This document shows positions 8,796 through 17,417 of a stretch of 41,877 nucleotides of DNA, one piece after another. Origin of the DNA: Pseudomonadota bacterium. GTDB lineage: Bacteria > Pseudomonadota > Gammaproteobacteria > Burkholderiales > Nitrosomonadaceae. The notes under the pieces were generated by a model. The model saw nothing but the letters and a program-made list of their open reading frames with translations, did not search any database and was not told the origin of the DNA. Every line of letters begins with the position of its first letter. The stretch's first letter is position 1. The translations under genes and the position numbers were made by a program. The stretch covers positions 23,630-65,506 of the forward strand of contig JAFEEI010000044.1 in the NCBI GenBank assembly GCA_018241205.1, written 5' to 3'.

Positions 8796-9470
8796 TTATT
8801 TACCGGATGCCTTAATAGCATCGAGATTATCGCGAGCCTCCTGATTTCCCTGTGCAGCTGCTTTTTCAAACCATTCGATGGCTTTCTTTTCATCTCTGGC
8901 CACACCTTCACCGGTAAAATACATGGCGCCGAGATTGTTTTGCGCATCGACATGGCCTTGCTCAGCAGCTTTCTTGAATAATTCCGCCGCCTGCTCCATG
9001 TCTTGCGGGACACCTTCGCCGTTCGCGTACATCAATCCTAAATTAAACTGCGCATCGGCATAACCTTGCTCGGCGGCCCGGTAAAACCACCCGGCGGCCA
9101 GTTCAGGATCGTTATCCAACACCTTTCCGGATAAGTTTTTTGATACCGCTTCACCGGTGTAGTACATCACACCCAAACTGTTCTGCGCCGCTGGATCCCC
9201 CGCTTTCGCATCAGTCATCAATGCCTTGAATTTCTCTTCGGCAGCTTTCACATCACCGAAACCTCCAGGCATAATTTGTTCTTTTAATTCCGTTTTTTCT
9301 TCATCAGATAAACCTTCACTCATAAACGACGGAATCTCACCCATCTTGGTAATTTCGTTCATAGGAGCGGGTATCGAATTAGCCGCCGGTTTATCACTTC
9401 CTTGTTCACCGCTACAGCCGGTCAACAATGTAATTGTCGCAGCAAGCATTAAAACAGCCCAAACATTCAT
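8796..9470 (-). CDS. Sel1-repeat lipoprotein
   Basis: The 224-residue product begins with a lipoprotein signal peptide ending in the lipobox LLTGC, with C19 as the lipidation site, followed by a low-complexity linker. At least three Sel1/TPR-like repeats occupy about residues 88-210, each with the pattern A.N.LG.MY..GEGV..D...A..WF..AAEQG. Sel1 repeats are alpha-helical scaffolds for protein contact. Placement in the periplasm or a membrane inner leaflet is inferred. An AGAGGAA precedes the ATG at 9470. The partner is unknown. The next gene on the strand encodes an exported ankyrin protein, also a scaffold type. Confidence 0.9.
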   Translation of the reverse strand: MNVWAVLMLAATITLLTGCSGEQGSDKPAANSIPAPMNEITKMGEIPSFMSEGLSDEEKTELKEQIMPGGFGDVKAAEEKFKALMTDAKAGDPAAQNSLGVMYYTGEAVSKNLSGKVLDNDPELAAGWFYRAAEQGYADAQFNLGLMYANGEGVPQDMEQAAELFKKAAEQGHVDAQNNLGAMYFTGEGVARDEKKAIEWFEKAAAQGNQEARDNLDAIKASGK

Positions 9471-9548
9471 CTAGGATTTCCTCTATTCATTGGATTATAA
9501 CGAAAACAGTATCTTCAAATCTGGCCTGACAGCAAGATATCATAGTTG

Positions 9549-10298
9549 CTATTTGGCGCCCGCCTTTATCAATAATTCAATCACTTCCTTATGATGATAA
9601 AGTTTGGCCAAAGTCAATGCAGTTGCGCCATTGCTGGCTTTCAGATTGGGATTGGCATTTGCCGCCAGCAGGGTATGAACCGCTCCTAAATGGCCAAGCT
9701 GCGCCGCCAGCATCAAAGCTGTCGCACCATTTTCCAATTGATAATTGACATCGGCACCAGCATTGATCAATGTCTGAATGACTTGCCGATGTCCTTGCTG
9801 TGCAGCGAGCGTCAGCGCTGTCATACTGTCGGCGCGTTTTGCACTCACCTCAGCTTTTGCCGCCAGCAACAAATCGATGACTTTCCTGCGATCTTTCTCG
9901 GCAGCCAGCATTAAAGCCGTACCATCCTCCCCGGCAGCGGCATTCACGTCAGCACCGGCGGCCAGCAAAATTTCCACTGCCCGATCGCGGCCGTCGCGGG
10001 CCGATCGCATGAGCGGGGTATAGTGATCATCCGCTCTTAAATTGACATCCACGCCTGCTTGCAGAAAGCGCTCGACAGCAGCAGCATGGCCTTTTTTAAC
10101 TGCCGCCAGAAAAGCGGAATTCAGCTCCTCCTGATCAATGCGCTGCGTATCCAGTATTTTTTTGACCAGAGAAATATTGCCTTTGTCCGCGGCATTGATC
10201 AATTCGCTGCCGGTATTCGTTGACCAGACTTCAGTGGAAGCAATAGAAAGTAAAAATACGATCCATCCTGCAAGTTTATTTTCTAACAATCTCGTCAT
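9549..10298 (-). CDS. Exported ankyrin-repeat protein
   Basis: The 249-residue product starts with a hydrophobic signal-like segment (about residues 8-26), then about seven ankyrin repeats running to the C-terminus. Typical units such as DHYTPLMRSARDGR and NGATALMLAAQLGH recur every 32-33 residues. Ankyrin repeats bind proteins and carry no catalytic activity. AGGAAGGA lies just ahead of the ATG at 10298. The export signal suggests a periplasmic location, as for several bacterial ankyrin proteins tied to oxidative stress, but nothing here shows the partner. The Sel1 lipoprotein gene lies 78 bases downstream on the same strand. Confidence 0.87.
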   Translation of the reverse strand: MTRLLENKLAGWIVFLLSIASTEVWSTNTGSELINAADKGNISLVKKILDTQRIDQEELNSAFLAAVKKGHAAAVERFLQAGVDVNLRADDHYTPLMRSARDGRDRAVEILLAAGADVNAAAGEDGTALMLAAEKDRRKVIDLLLAAKAEVSAKRADSMTALTLAAQQGHRQVIQTLINAGADVNYQLENGATALMLAAQLGHLGAVHTLLAANANPNLKASNGATALTLAKLYHHKEVIELLIKAGAK

Positions 10299-10613
10299 GC
10301 AAAATTCCTTCCTAATCTTTTATTCACACAGAACATTTTCAAATTAGCACTGCAACATCGCTTAGAAATGCAGCCTGGCATTAAACAATGCGGATTATAC
10401 CGTTTAAGCCATGATCTTGCCCGCGCATTGCAGCACACTCACCCAGCCGTACATTCCATGACATGTTGCAATATGCTATTCTCCTCTGTTCAATTCTCAT
10501 GAAAGCAGGATCAAAATCGCAACGCTAGGGTTGCCGCCGGAATTTTCCGGCACAATAATTCATCCGGTTTATCAATCACAAATCGATATCCTGAACAAAT
10601 TTCAAGCATTCAT
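10299..10613. other. 315-base divergent intergenic region ahead of ubiH
   Basis: No coding sequence or RNA gene is apparent. It holds the upstream regions of the divergent ankyrin and ubiH genes. In the last 100 bases before ubiH there are two consecutive short inverted repeats, GCAAC/GTTGC and the nearly symmetrical GCCGGAATTTTCCGGC at 10536-10551. Neither is followed by a T-run. No convincing promoter was found. Confidence 0.5.
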
Positions 10614-11786
10614 ATGATCAGCGCACATTACGATATTGTCATCATTGGCGGCGGACCGGTGGGCATGGCTTTGGCACTGGCGCTGCAGGATACCGGTATC
10701 TCGAGTTTGCTGCTGGAAGCGCGCGGTTTGCCGGAAAAAGACGAAGATCCTCGTCCGCTGGCATTATCCTACGGCAGTCACTTAATTCTGCATCGCATGG
10801 GCGTATGGAGCGAACTGACGAAAAAAACGCCGATCACGACGATCCATATTTCCAGTCACGGCAACCTCGGTCAAACCATTTTGACACCGCAAGACGCCGG
10901 TGTTCCGACATTGGGATTCGTCGTCAACTATCACGATCTATTTTGCTCGATGCATCAGCGATTGATGGCAAGTACATCGGGTTACATGGCAGGTGCGATC
11001 GTCACCGGATTGGATACTGCAGAAAATTCAGGCGCAGTGTATTTCAATTATCAAAACGAAGCGAAAAAAGTAACCGCCAAGCTGATCGTGCTTGCGGATG
11101 GCGGCAAATTGGCGCAGCAATTACCCGATGTCGCTTATCAATCGCATGACTATCACCAATTCGCTGTGGTCGGCAATGTCAAGGCGGAGAAAAAACAGAG
11201 CGGGATCGCCTACGAACGTTTTACTGCCGATGGACCCGTCGCATTGCTGCCGAACGAAGAAGACTTCGCGCTGGTGTGGACGGTAAGCCCCGAGGCAGTT
11301 CAAGAGATCATCTCGTTAGGCGATCGTGATTTTCTGCTCCGATTGCACCGGCACTTTGGCGACCGGCTTGGAGAATTTACGCACGCTGAAAAAAGATCGG
11401 CATTCCCATTAACATTGAAATATGCCTTGAACGTTACGGCACAAAGAGTTGCGCTCATCGGGAATGCGGCGCAAACATTGCATCCTGTTGCGGGACAAGG
11501 ATTTAACCTAGGCTTGAGGGATGCTTATGAGTTAGCGCAAGAAGCAATCGATGCGCAAAATTCATCACGAGAAATCGGCGCTTCGGCAATGCTGTCGAAT
11601 TACCGCCAAAAAAGACAAATCGACAGCGGAGGCGGCCGTTTTTTTACCGATTCGCTCATCAAACTTTTCTCCAACGACAATGCGCTCCTCAAACATGCCT
11701 GTGGAATCGGATTGACCGCATTGAATTGCACGCCGCCGCTGAAACGGTTTGTCGCCCGCCGCATGATCTTTGGCGCGCGCGGATAG
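10614..11786 (+). CDS. ubiH: 2-octaprenyl-6-methoxyphenol hydroxylase UbiH
   Basis: This 390-residue flavin monooxygenase of the UbiH/UbiF/Coq6 family hydroxylates a ring carbon in ubiquinone synthesis at the inner membrane face. The FAD Rossmann motif GGGPVG is at residues 12-17, RPLALSYGS follows, and the second flavin motif reads GNAAQTLHPVAGQGFNLGLR. GNAAQ in place of GDAAH is what I remember for UbiH, as opposed to UbiF/VisC, so I favour that paralogue. The exact ring position could differ, since betaproteobacteria vary in which hydroxylases they use. The ATG at 10614 has a weak ribosome binding site. It lies 169 bases before dusB. Confidence 0.9.
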   Translation: MISAHYDIVIIGGGPVGMALALALQDTGISSLLLEARGLPEKDEDPRPLALSYGSHLILHRMGVWSELTKKTPITTIHISSHGNLGQTILTPQDAGVPTLGFVVNYHDLFCSMHQRLMASTSGYMAGAIVTGLDTAENSGAVYFNYQNEAKKVTAKLIVLADGGKLAQQLPDVAYQSHDYHQFAVVGNVKAEKKQSGIAYERFTADGPVALLPNEEDFALVWTVSPEAVQEIISLGDRDFLLRLHRHFGDRLGEFTHAEKRSAFPLTLKYALNVTAQRVALIGNAAQTLHPVAGQGFNLGLRDAYELAQEAIDAQNSSREIGASAMLSNYRQKRQIDSGGGRFFTDSLIKLFSNDNALLKHACGIGLTALNCTPPLKRFVARRMIFGARG

Positions 11787-11830
11787 TCCGTTTTCCTATC
11801 TCACCTCTATCAGCCTGACGAAACAAAAGT

Positions 11831-11847
11831 TATAATTCGCCCTTTAT
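11831..11847 (+). promoter_or_regulatory. Candidate growth-rate-type promoter for dusB-fis
   Basis: A perfect TATAAT at 11831-11836 is followed at once by a GC-rich discriminator, TCGCCC. A good -35 is not present at the right distance. GC-rich discriminators are typical of stringently controlled promoters, and the E. coli dusB-fis promoter is known for such control, so the match is suggestive only. Confidence 0.4.
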
Positions 11848-11955
11848 GCACCGTAAGAATTTTATATGAATATTCACTTGCTGCAGCCAAGATTCCCGGC
11901 ATCCCGAGTAATCGCTTCCCAGGGTAGCTGACTTTATTTATACACAGCGCTTAAC

Positions 11956-12960
11956 ATGCAAATCGGCACACACATTTTGAAAAACAAACTGATTGTCGCT
12001 CCCATGGCGGGTGTTACCGACCGTCCATTCAGGCAATTATGCAAAACGATGGGGGCAGGCATGGCGGTTTCCGAGATGGTGTCCAGTAATTCGTTATTGT
12101 GGGGTTCAAAAAAAACACAGCGCCGCGCGAATCATGACGGTGAAGTTTCACCGGTTTCCGTGCAAATTGCCGGTGCCGATCCACAAATGCTGGCAGCCGC
12201 TGCGCGCTACAATGTCGACAATGGCGCTCAGATTATTGATATCAATATGGGCTGTCCGGCTAAAAAAATCTGCAACGTCATGGCCGGTTCCGCGCTATTG
12301 CAAGATGAGCAATTAGTGGGAAAAATTCTGGATGCGGTGGTCAAGGCCGTGGATATTCCAGTGACACTCAAGATCCGCACCGGCTGGGATAAACAACACA
12401 AAAATGCGCTCTCCATCGCGCATATTGCCGAAAACTCAGGTGTTCAAGCGCTCGCAATTCACGGTCGCACACGTGCTTGCGCCTACACCGGCACTGCGGA
12501 ATACGACACCATCGCAGCGGTTAAAGCCGCGATCAAGATTCCTGTCATCGCCAACGGTGATATCACGACGCCGGAAAAAGCCAGTCATATTCTTGATTAC
12601 ACGAAAGCGGACGCGATCATGATCGGCCGCGCCGCGCAAGGCAGACCGTGGATCTTCCGCGAGATCAATCACTATCTCACAACCGGTGAACATTTACCGG
12701 CCCCCGAGGTATCTGAGATCCATCGGGTACTCATTAATCATTTACATGATTTATATGAATTTTATGGTGAATACTCAGGCGTACGCATCGCACGCAAGCA
12801 TATTTCCTGGTATACCAAAGGACTTGCCGGTTCCGCCGGTTTTCGTCAGTCCATGAACCAACTGCAAACCAACGATCAGCAAATTCTGGAAACCAATAAT
12901 TTTTTCTCCACGTTAGCTGAAAAAGGTCAACGATTGAGTTATATCAAAGAAGGGGAGTAG
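11956..12960 (+). CDS. dusB: tRNA-dihydrouridine synthase B
   Basis: The 334-residue protein is a DusB-type flavoenzyme that reduces uridine to dihydrouridine in the tRNA D-loop. It opens with IVAPMAGVTDRPFR at the start of the TIM barrel. The catalytic cysteine is C100 in NMGCPAKKICN. IHGRTRA and a late ADAIMIGRAAQGRPW phosphate-binding stretch are typical. The C-terminal helical domain carries the tRNA contacts. It is followed after 7 bases by fis, the same order as E. coli dusB-fis, which supports the DusB assignment over DusA or DusC. It heads a run continuing into purH and purD. Confidence 0.95.
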   Translation: MQIGTHILKNKLIVAPMAGVTDRPFRQLCKTMGAGMAVSEMVSSNSLLWGSKKTQRRANHDGEVSPVSVQIAGADPQMLAAAARYNVDNGAQIIDINMGCPAKKICNVMAGSALLQDEQLVGKILDAVVKAVDIPVTLKIRTGWDKQHKNALSIAHIAENSGVQALAIHGRTRACAYTGTAEYDTIAAVKAAIKIPVIANGDITTPEKASHILDYTKADAIMIGRAAQGRPWIFREINHYLTTGEHLPAPEVSEIHRVLINHLHDLYEFYGEYSGVRIARKHISWYTKGLAGSAGFRQSMNQLQTNDQQILETNNFFSTLAEKGQRLSYIKEGE

Positions 12961-12967
12961 GTAGTTT

Positions 12968-13210
12968 ATGAATGCAATCAAAGAAAATGAAATTGCATCG
13001 TGCATTCGCAAAGCCATAAACGGATATCTCAATGACCTGGACGGGGAAAAGCCATGTCATATTTACAATATGGTCATGCATAGCGTCGAGAAGCCTTTAA
13101 TTGAAATCGCCATACAGCACACCAAGGGAAACCAGACGCAAGCAGCTGATTTACTGGGAATAAACAGGAATACGTTACGTCAAAAAATGAAGCAATATCA
13201 AATTAAATGA
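12968..13210 (+). CDS. fis: Nucleoid-associated DNA-binding protein Fis
   Basis: At 80 residues this is shorter than E. coli Fis (98 residues), having a reduced N-terminal arm. Fis dimers bend DNA and regulate rRNA, tRNA and other growth-phase genes. The C-terminal helix-turn-helix is clear: [20 protein letters not shown] at residues 55-74. A GGGGAG at the end of dusB serves as ribosome binding site. The stop overlaps the purH start in an ATGA arrangement, so fis and purH are translationally coupled. With so short an N-terminus, invertase-activation functions of enteric Fis may be absent. Confidence 0.94.
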   Translation: MNAIKENEIASCIRKAINGYLNDLDGEKPCHIYNMVMHSVEKPLIEIAIQHTKGNQTQAADLLGINRNTLRQKMKQYQIK

Positions 13211-14766
13211 CTATTAAACAAGCGCTCATCAGTGTCTCGGATAAAACCGGAATCGTAGAATTAGCAAAGGAATTGATTCAGTACAATATCACCATCCTGT
13301 CCACGGGCGGTACCGCCAAGTTGCTGCATAAAGCTGGAATCCCCGTTGTTGAGGTAGGTGACTATACAGGTTTCCCGGAGATGCTGGATGGCCGGGTCAA
13401 AACGTTGCACCCCAAAATCCATGCCGGCATACTCGCGCGCCATGATTTTCCCGATCACCAACACGCACTGGAACAAGCATCAATTGCCAACATCGAACTG
13501 GTGATCGTCAATCTCTATCCATTCAAGCAAACTGTTGCAAAGCCGGATTGCAATTTCGATGATGCGATTGAAAATATCGACATCGGCGGACCGACCATGG
13601 TGCGCGCAGCTGCCAAGAATTACCGCAAAGTCGCCATCGTCACGGATCCACATGACTATTCTCAACTCGGCCTGGAATTGGCGGAAAACAATGGTACCGT
13701 CAGTTTAGCCACACGCTTTAAATTGGCGCAGAAAGCTTTTACCCATACGGCCTCGTATGACAGCGCCATCAGCAACTATTTGACTGCATTGGATACCGAT
13801 TTTCAGCACAAGGATTTTCCCGATTCGCTGAATCTGAACTTCATCCTTTCGCAACCATTGCGCTACGGTGAAAACCCGCATCAAAAAGCCGCTTTCTATC
13901 GTGACGAAGCCAGTATACCGGGCAGTTTGGCGAATTACCGGCAATTACAAGGCAAAGAGCTGTCCTACAATAATATTGCGGACACCGACGCTGCTTGGGA
14001 ATGCGTTAAAACTTTGGATAATCCGGCATGCGTCATTGTCAAGCACGCCAACCCCTGTGGCATCGCTGTTGCGGAAACTGTGTTACGCGCTTACCAGCTG
14101 GCATTCGCAACCGATCCGACTTCGGCTTTTGGCGGCATTATCGCTTTTAACCGCGCTGTCGATAAAGACACAGCCGATGCCGTCTTAAAACAATTCGTCG
14201 AGGTCATTATTGCACCGGAAATCACACCGGAAGCACAACAGCTTTTAGCGCAAAAAAACAATATCCGGGTTTTACTGGTACCCTTGCAAACCGGGCACAA
14301 TGTCTATGATTTAAAACGCGTCGGTGGCGGTCTTCTGGTACAAACGCCGGATACTCAAAACATCGCCGCTGCCGATTTAAAAATCGTCACGCAATTAAAA
14401 CCCTCACCGCAGCAACTGGATGACCTATTGTTTGCTTGGCGAGCAGCGAAATTCGTTAAATCGAATGCAATCGTATTTTGCCGCAATGGCCAAACCATCG
14501 GTATCGGCGCTGGGCAAATGAGCCGTGTCGATAGCGCGCGCATCGCATCCATCAAAGCACAGCAAGCGGGTCTCACACTTGCACAATCGGTTGTGGCATC
14601 GGATGCGTTTTTCCCGTTCAGGGACGGATTGGATGTCGTCGTAGAAGCTGGTGCGACCGCGATCATTCAGCCTGGCGGCAGCATCCGCGACCAAGAAGTG
14701 ATTGCAGCGGCGGATGAACACGGCATAACTATGGCATTCACCGGCATTCGTCATTTCCGTCATTAA
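13207..14766 (+). CDS. purH: Bifunctional AICAR formyltransferase / IMP cyclohydrolase
   Basis: The 519-residue protein carries out the last two steps of purine nucleotide synthesis. The N-terminal MGS-like IMP cyclohydrolase domain covers about residues 1-195, with STGGTAKLL near 31-39, [19 protein letters not shown] and [16 protein letters not shown]. The C-terminal AICAR transformylase domain has VKHANPCG near residue 278 and ends with QPGGSIRD and FTGIRHFRH. Length is normal. The ATG overlaps the fis stop codon. purD follows after 14 bases, so the two purine genes are one unit under the dusB-fis promoter unless an internal promoter exists. Confidence 0.97.
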   Translation: MTIKQALISVSDKTGIVELAKELIQYNITILSTGGTAKLLHKAGIPVVEVGDYTGFPEMLDGRVKTLHPKIHAGILARHDFPDHQHALEQASIANIELVIVNLYPFKQTVAKPDCNFDDAIENIDIGGPTMVRAAAKNYRKVAIVTDPHDYSQLGLELAENNGTVSLATRFKLAQKAFTHTASYDSAISNYLTALDTDFQHKDFPDSLNLNFILSQPLRYGENPHQKAAFYRDEASIPGSLANYRQLQGKELSYNNIADTDAAWECVKTLDNPACVIVKHANPCGIAVAETVLRAYQLAFATDPTSAFGGIIAFNRAVDKDTADAVLKQFVEVIIAPEITPEAQQLLAQKNNIRVLLVPLQTGHNVYDLKRVGGGLLVQTPDTQNIAAADLKIVTQLKPSPQQLDDLLFAWRAAKFVKSNAIVFCRNGQTIGIGAGQMSRVDSARIASIKAQQAGLTLAQSVVASDAFFPFRDGLDVVVEAGATAIIQPGGSIRDQEVIAAADEHGITMAFTGIRHFRH

Positions 14767-14780
14767 ATAATTACATCAAA

Positions 14781-16076
14781 ATGAAACTATTAGTGGTCGG
14801 CGGTGGCGGCAGAGAGCATGCCTTGGCGTGGAAATTAAGCCTGTCACCGCGTGTGCATAAAGTATTTGTAGCATCCGGCAATGCTGGAACAGCATTAGAA
14901 CCGGGATTGGAAAATATTCCCATCACAGCCGTTCCTGAGTTAATCGAATTTGCAAAAAAAGAGTCGATTGCGATCACCGTAGTAGGTCCCGAAATTCCAC
15001 TGGCTGCCGGTATCGTGGATGCATTCCAAGCTGCCGGTCTAAAAATCTTCGGCCCAACCCGGCAAGCTGCTCAACTTGAAACATCAAAGATCTTCGCTAA
15101 GGAATTTATGCAGCGGCATCATATACCGACCGCTGCTTATGCGAAATTCACAGATCCTGAGTCAGCGCACGCCTATATTGAGCAACACCCTGCCCCGCTT
15201 GTCATCAAAGCCGATGGTCTGGCAGCCGGAAAAGGCGTTGTCGTCGCGCAATCGCAAGAAGAAGCGCATTCCGCTGTGAACGCACTGTTAGTGGATAAAA
15301 ATCTCGGTGATGCTGGAAGCGAAATCATTATCGAAGAATTTCTTCAAGGTATTGAAGTCAGTTTTATCATTATGACCGATGGGAATCATATCCTTCCGTT
15401 GGCAACCAGTCAGGATCATAAACGGCTTTACGACAGTGATCAGGGTCCCAATACGGGTGGAATGGGCGCCTACTCGCCGGTCTCTTTTGTTTCTCCCGGT
15501 CTGCAAGTGCAAATCATGCACTCTATTATCGATCCGGTCATTAATGGCTTGAAAAAAGATAGAATCCATTACACCGGGTTTCTTTATGCAGGTCTGATGA
15601 TTACCGCAGAAGATCAAGCAAAAGTGTTGGAGTTTAATTGCCGCTTAGGCGATCCGGAAACACAACCGATTATGCTACGTTTAAAAAGCGATCTTTTGCC
15701 TCTCATTGAACATGCAATTGATGGCACACTCAATGAAATGGATGCCGAATGGGACTCGCGTACCGCTCTTGGTGTTGTTATGGCGGCACAAGGTTATCCG
15801 GAAAATCCGAGAAAAAACGATGTAATTTATGGTTTACAGGATTTGGTTGCCGAACAAGAAAGTACCGGTAATTTTCATATTTTCCATGCCGGTACTTCGA
15901 TGGGAGGAAAAAACGGCAATGAAATTGTAACAGCAGGCGGGCGCGTTTTATGTGTCACTTCACTTGGTGAGAATGTTAAAGCTGCACAGCATCAGGCTTA
16001 TAAAATCGTCGAGAGAATTCGCTTCGATGGTTCACAGATCCGGCACGATATTGGCCATCAAGGTATAAATAATTGA
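14781..16076 (+). CDS. purD: Phosphoribosylamine-glycine ligase (GAR synthetase)
   Basis: This 431-residue ATP-grasp enzyme joins phosphoribosylamine and glycine using ATP, the second step of purine synthesis. It opens with KLLVVGGGGREHALAWKL. The ATP-grasp core shows LVIKADGLAAGKGVV, QDHKRLYDSDQGPNTGGMGA and VLEFNCRLGDPETQ. Length is normal for PurD. It closes the dusB-fis-purH-purD run and faces flgL convergently 106 bases away. I see no clear hairpin terminator in that gap. Confidence 0.97.
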   Translation: MKLLVVGGGGREHALAWKLSLSPRVHKVFVASGNAGTALEPGLENIPITAVPELIEFAKKESIAITVVGPEIPLAAGIVDAFQAAGLKIFGPTRQAAQLETSKIFAKEFMQRHHIPTAAYAKFTDPESAHAYIEQHPAPLVIKADGLAAGKGVVVAQSQEEAHSAVNALLVDKNLGDAGSEIIIEEFLQGIEVSFIIMTDGNHILPLATSQDHKRLYDSDQGPNTGGMGAYSPVSFVSPGLQVQIMHSIIDPVINGLKKDRIHYTGFLYAGLMITAEDQAKVLEFNCRLGDPETQPIMLRLKSDLLPLIEHAIDGTLNEMDAEWDSRTALGVVMAAQGYPENPRKNDVIYGLQDLVAEQESTGNFHIFHAGTSMGGKNGNEIVTAGGRVLCVTSLGENVKAAQHQAYKIVERIRFDGSQIRHDIGHQGINN

Positions 16077-16182
16077 TGAGCAACAATGAGCGTCGCAAAC
16101 TCGCCTTATTGATCGTATAGAAACTACAATATAACGAGCTTGCTTCTATTCTGAATAGTTATATTTAAAACGTCTAAAAACC

Positions 16183-17394
16183 TTAAATATAATTAAATAA
16201 AGATAATCCTGAAATCTTGATATAGGACTGTTGTGCAGCTTGAAGATAAAGCAGTTGCCGCTGCATGTCCGATGTTGCTTGAGCAAAGTCGACGTCTTGC
16301 AGTTGTGAAAGCATCTGTTCAAATTGAATATTTTGATCACTGCCCACATTTTCCAAAGTATCTATCTCTTGTAGCCGCGCTCCAATAGAAGCCTCTTTCG
16401 AAAGCACATGCTCCAAGCCGTTATTAATGTTCTGCAATGTCGAGTTCAAATTGTTCGTCAGCCGAGTACCCCCAGGTTGCCCGCTTGATGGAGTTTCGAG
16501 CGTGGTGATCAGATCACCTATCGTTTTGAAAAGGCTCTGATTACTGCTTGGAGATACTGTAAATTTATCTCCATTAGCCGGATCTCCTTTAATACTCAAT
16601 TGCATGCCATCAAAACTAATTGTATTGTTGCTGACATAAGGGTTAGCGGATGAAACAGGCGACCCTGTCGTGGTGTTAACAATATCGTATGTTGTAGCAC
16701 CGGCTGCAGACACGGCAAATCTAATCTCATAATCATCACCGGTAAGACTCGAAGGAGTAAGCACCGATCCAACGTCAATCACACCAGAGCCTGTATTTGT
16801 CGAATTAGCAGCTGTTGCAAAAACACCGTTGCCATTTTTAATACGCTCGAAAATATCTGTACCAGAGTCACTAACGGCCAATTGCCGCGCGGAGCCGACC
16901 TGGTTCAGGCGTTGCCCTTGATCTCCAGCATACTGCACAGTTAATCCTGCCTGAGTAAAAGGTTTTGTATTTGCCTGAAATCCTGAGAACAAAAATTGTC
17001 CTTTCTCATCAGTTGCGTTGGCTAAACCAACTAATGATTCTAATTTACTGCGCAATTCGGTAGCAAGCGTCTTTCTGTCGGCATCAGTCAGAGTCGCATT
17101 ACCAGCATAGATGGTTGAGCTATGGACATCTTGCATAATTTCGGTCACTTGTTTCAACACATTTTCTTCAAGTTGCAATGAGGAACCCGCGCTGGATCGA
17201 TTCGTTGAATATTGCTTATTCAATGATGCCGTTTGGGAAATATTTAAGACTTGCGCAGCAGAAATCGGATCATCCGAAGGCGTTAAAATCCGTCGGCCAG
17301 TGGTCAATTGCTGTTGCGTATTAATTAATTTCTCCTGCTGTTGAAGCATTAAATTCGTACCAGTTTCATAAATTGTGTTTGTACTAATGCGCAT
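16183..17394 (-). CDS. flgL: Flagellar hook-filament junction protein FlgL (HAP3)
   Basis: The 403-residue protein sits between hook and filament next to FlgK. The flagellin-like N-terminal coiled coil (MRISTNTIYETGTNLM) and C-terminal coiled coil (DMQRQLLYLQAAQQSY, ending SLFNYI) are intact. Residues about 198-285 form an inserted domain with NTGSG, SFDGMQLSIKGDP and GDKFTVSPSSN, resembling a segment of FlgK. A GGGGA precedes the ATG at 17394. It follows flgK by 23 bases and shares its sigma-28 promoter. It ends the flagellar run. Confidence 0.94.
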   Translation of the reverse strand: MRISTNTIYETGTNLMLQQQEKLINTQQQLTTGRRILTPSDDPISAAQVLNISQTASLNKQYSTNRSSAGSSLQLEENVLKQVTEIMQDVHSSTIYAGNATLTDADRKTLATELRSKLESLVGLANATDEKGQFLFSGFQANTKPFTQAGLTVQYAGDQGQRLNQVGSARQLAVSDSGTDIFERIKNGNGVFATAANSTNTGSGVIDVGSVLTPSSLTGDDYEIRFAVSAAGATTYDIVNTTTGSPVSSANPYVSNNTISFDGMQLSIKGDPANGDKFTVSPSSNQSLFKTIGDLITTLETPSSGQPGGTRLTNNLNSTLQNINNGLEHVLSKEASIGARLQEIDTLENVGSDQNIQFEQMLSQLQDVDFAQATSDMQRQLLYLQAAQQSYIKISGLSLFNYI

Positions 17395-17417
17395 AATCTT
17401 ATCCCCTACTCTTTCTT

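Noticed and set aside
10377-10394. A sigma-54-like TGGCA...ATGCGG stretch ahead of ubiH
   Set aside because: Spacing between the GG and GC elements is 11, not 10, and the -12 element is poor.
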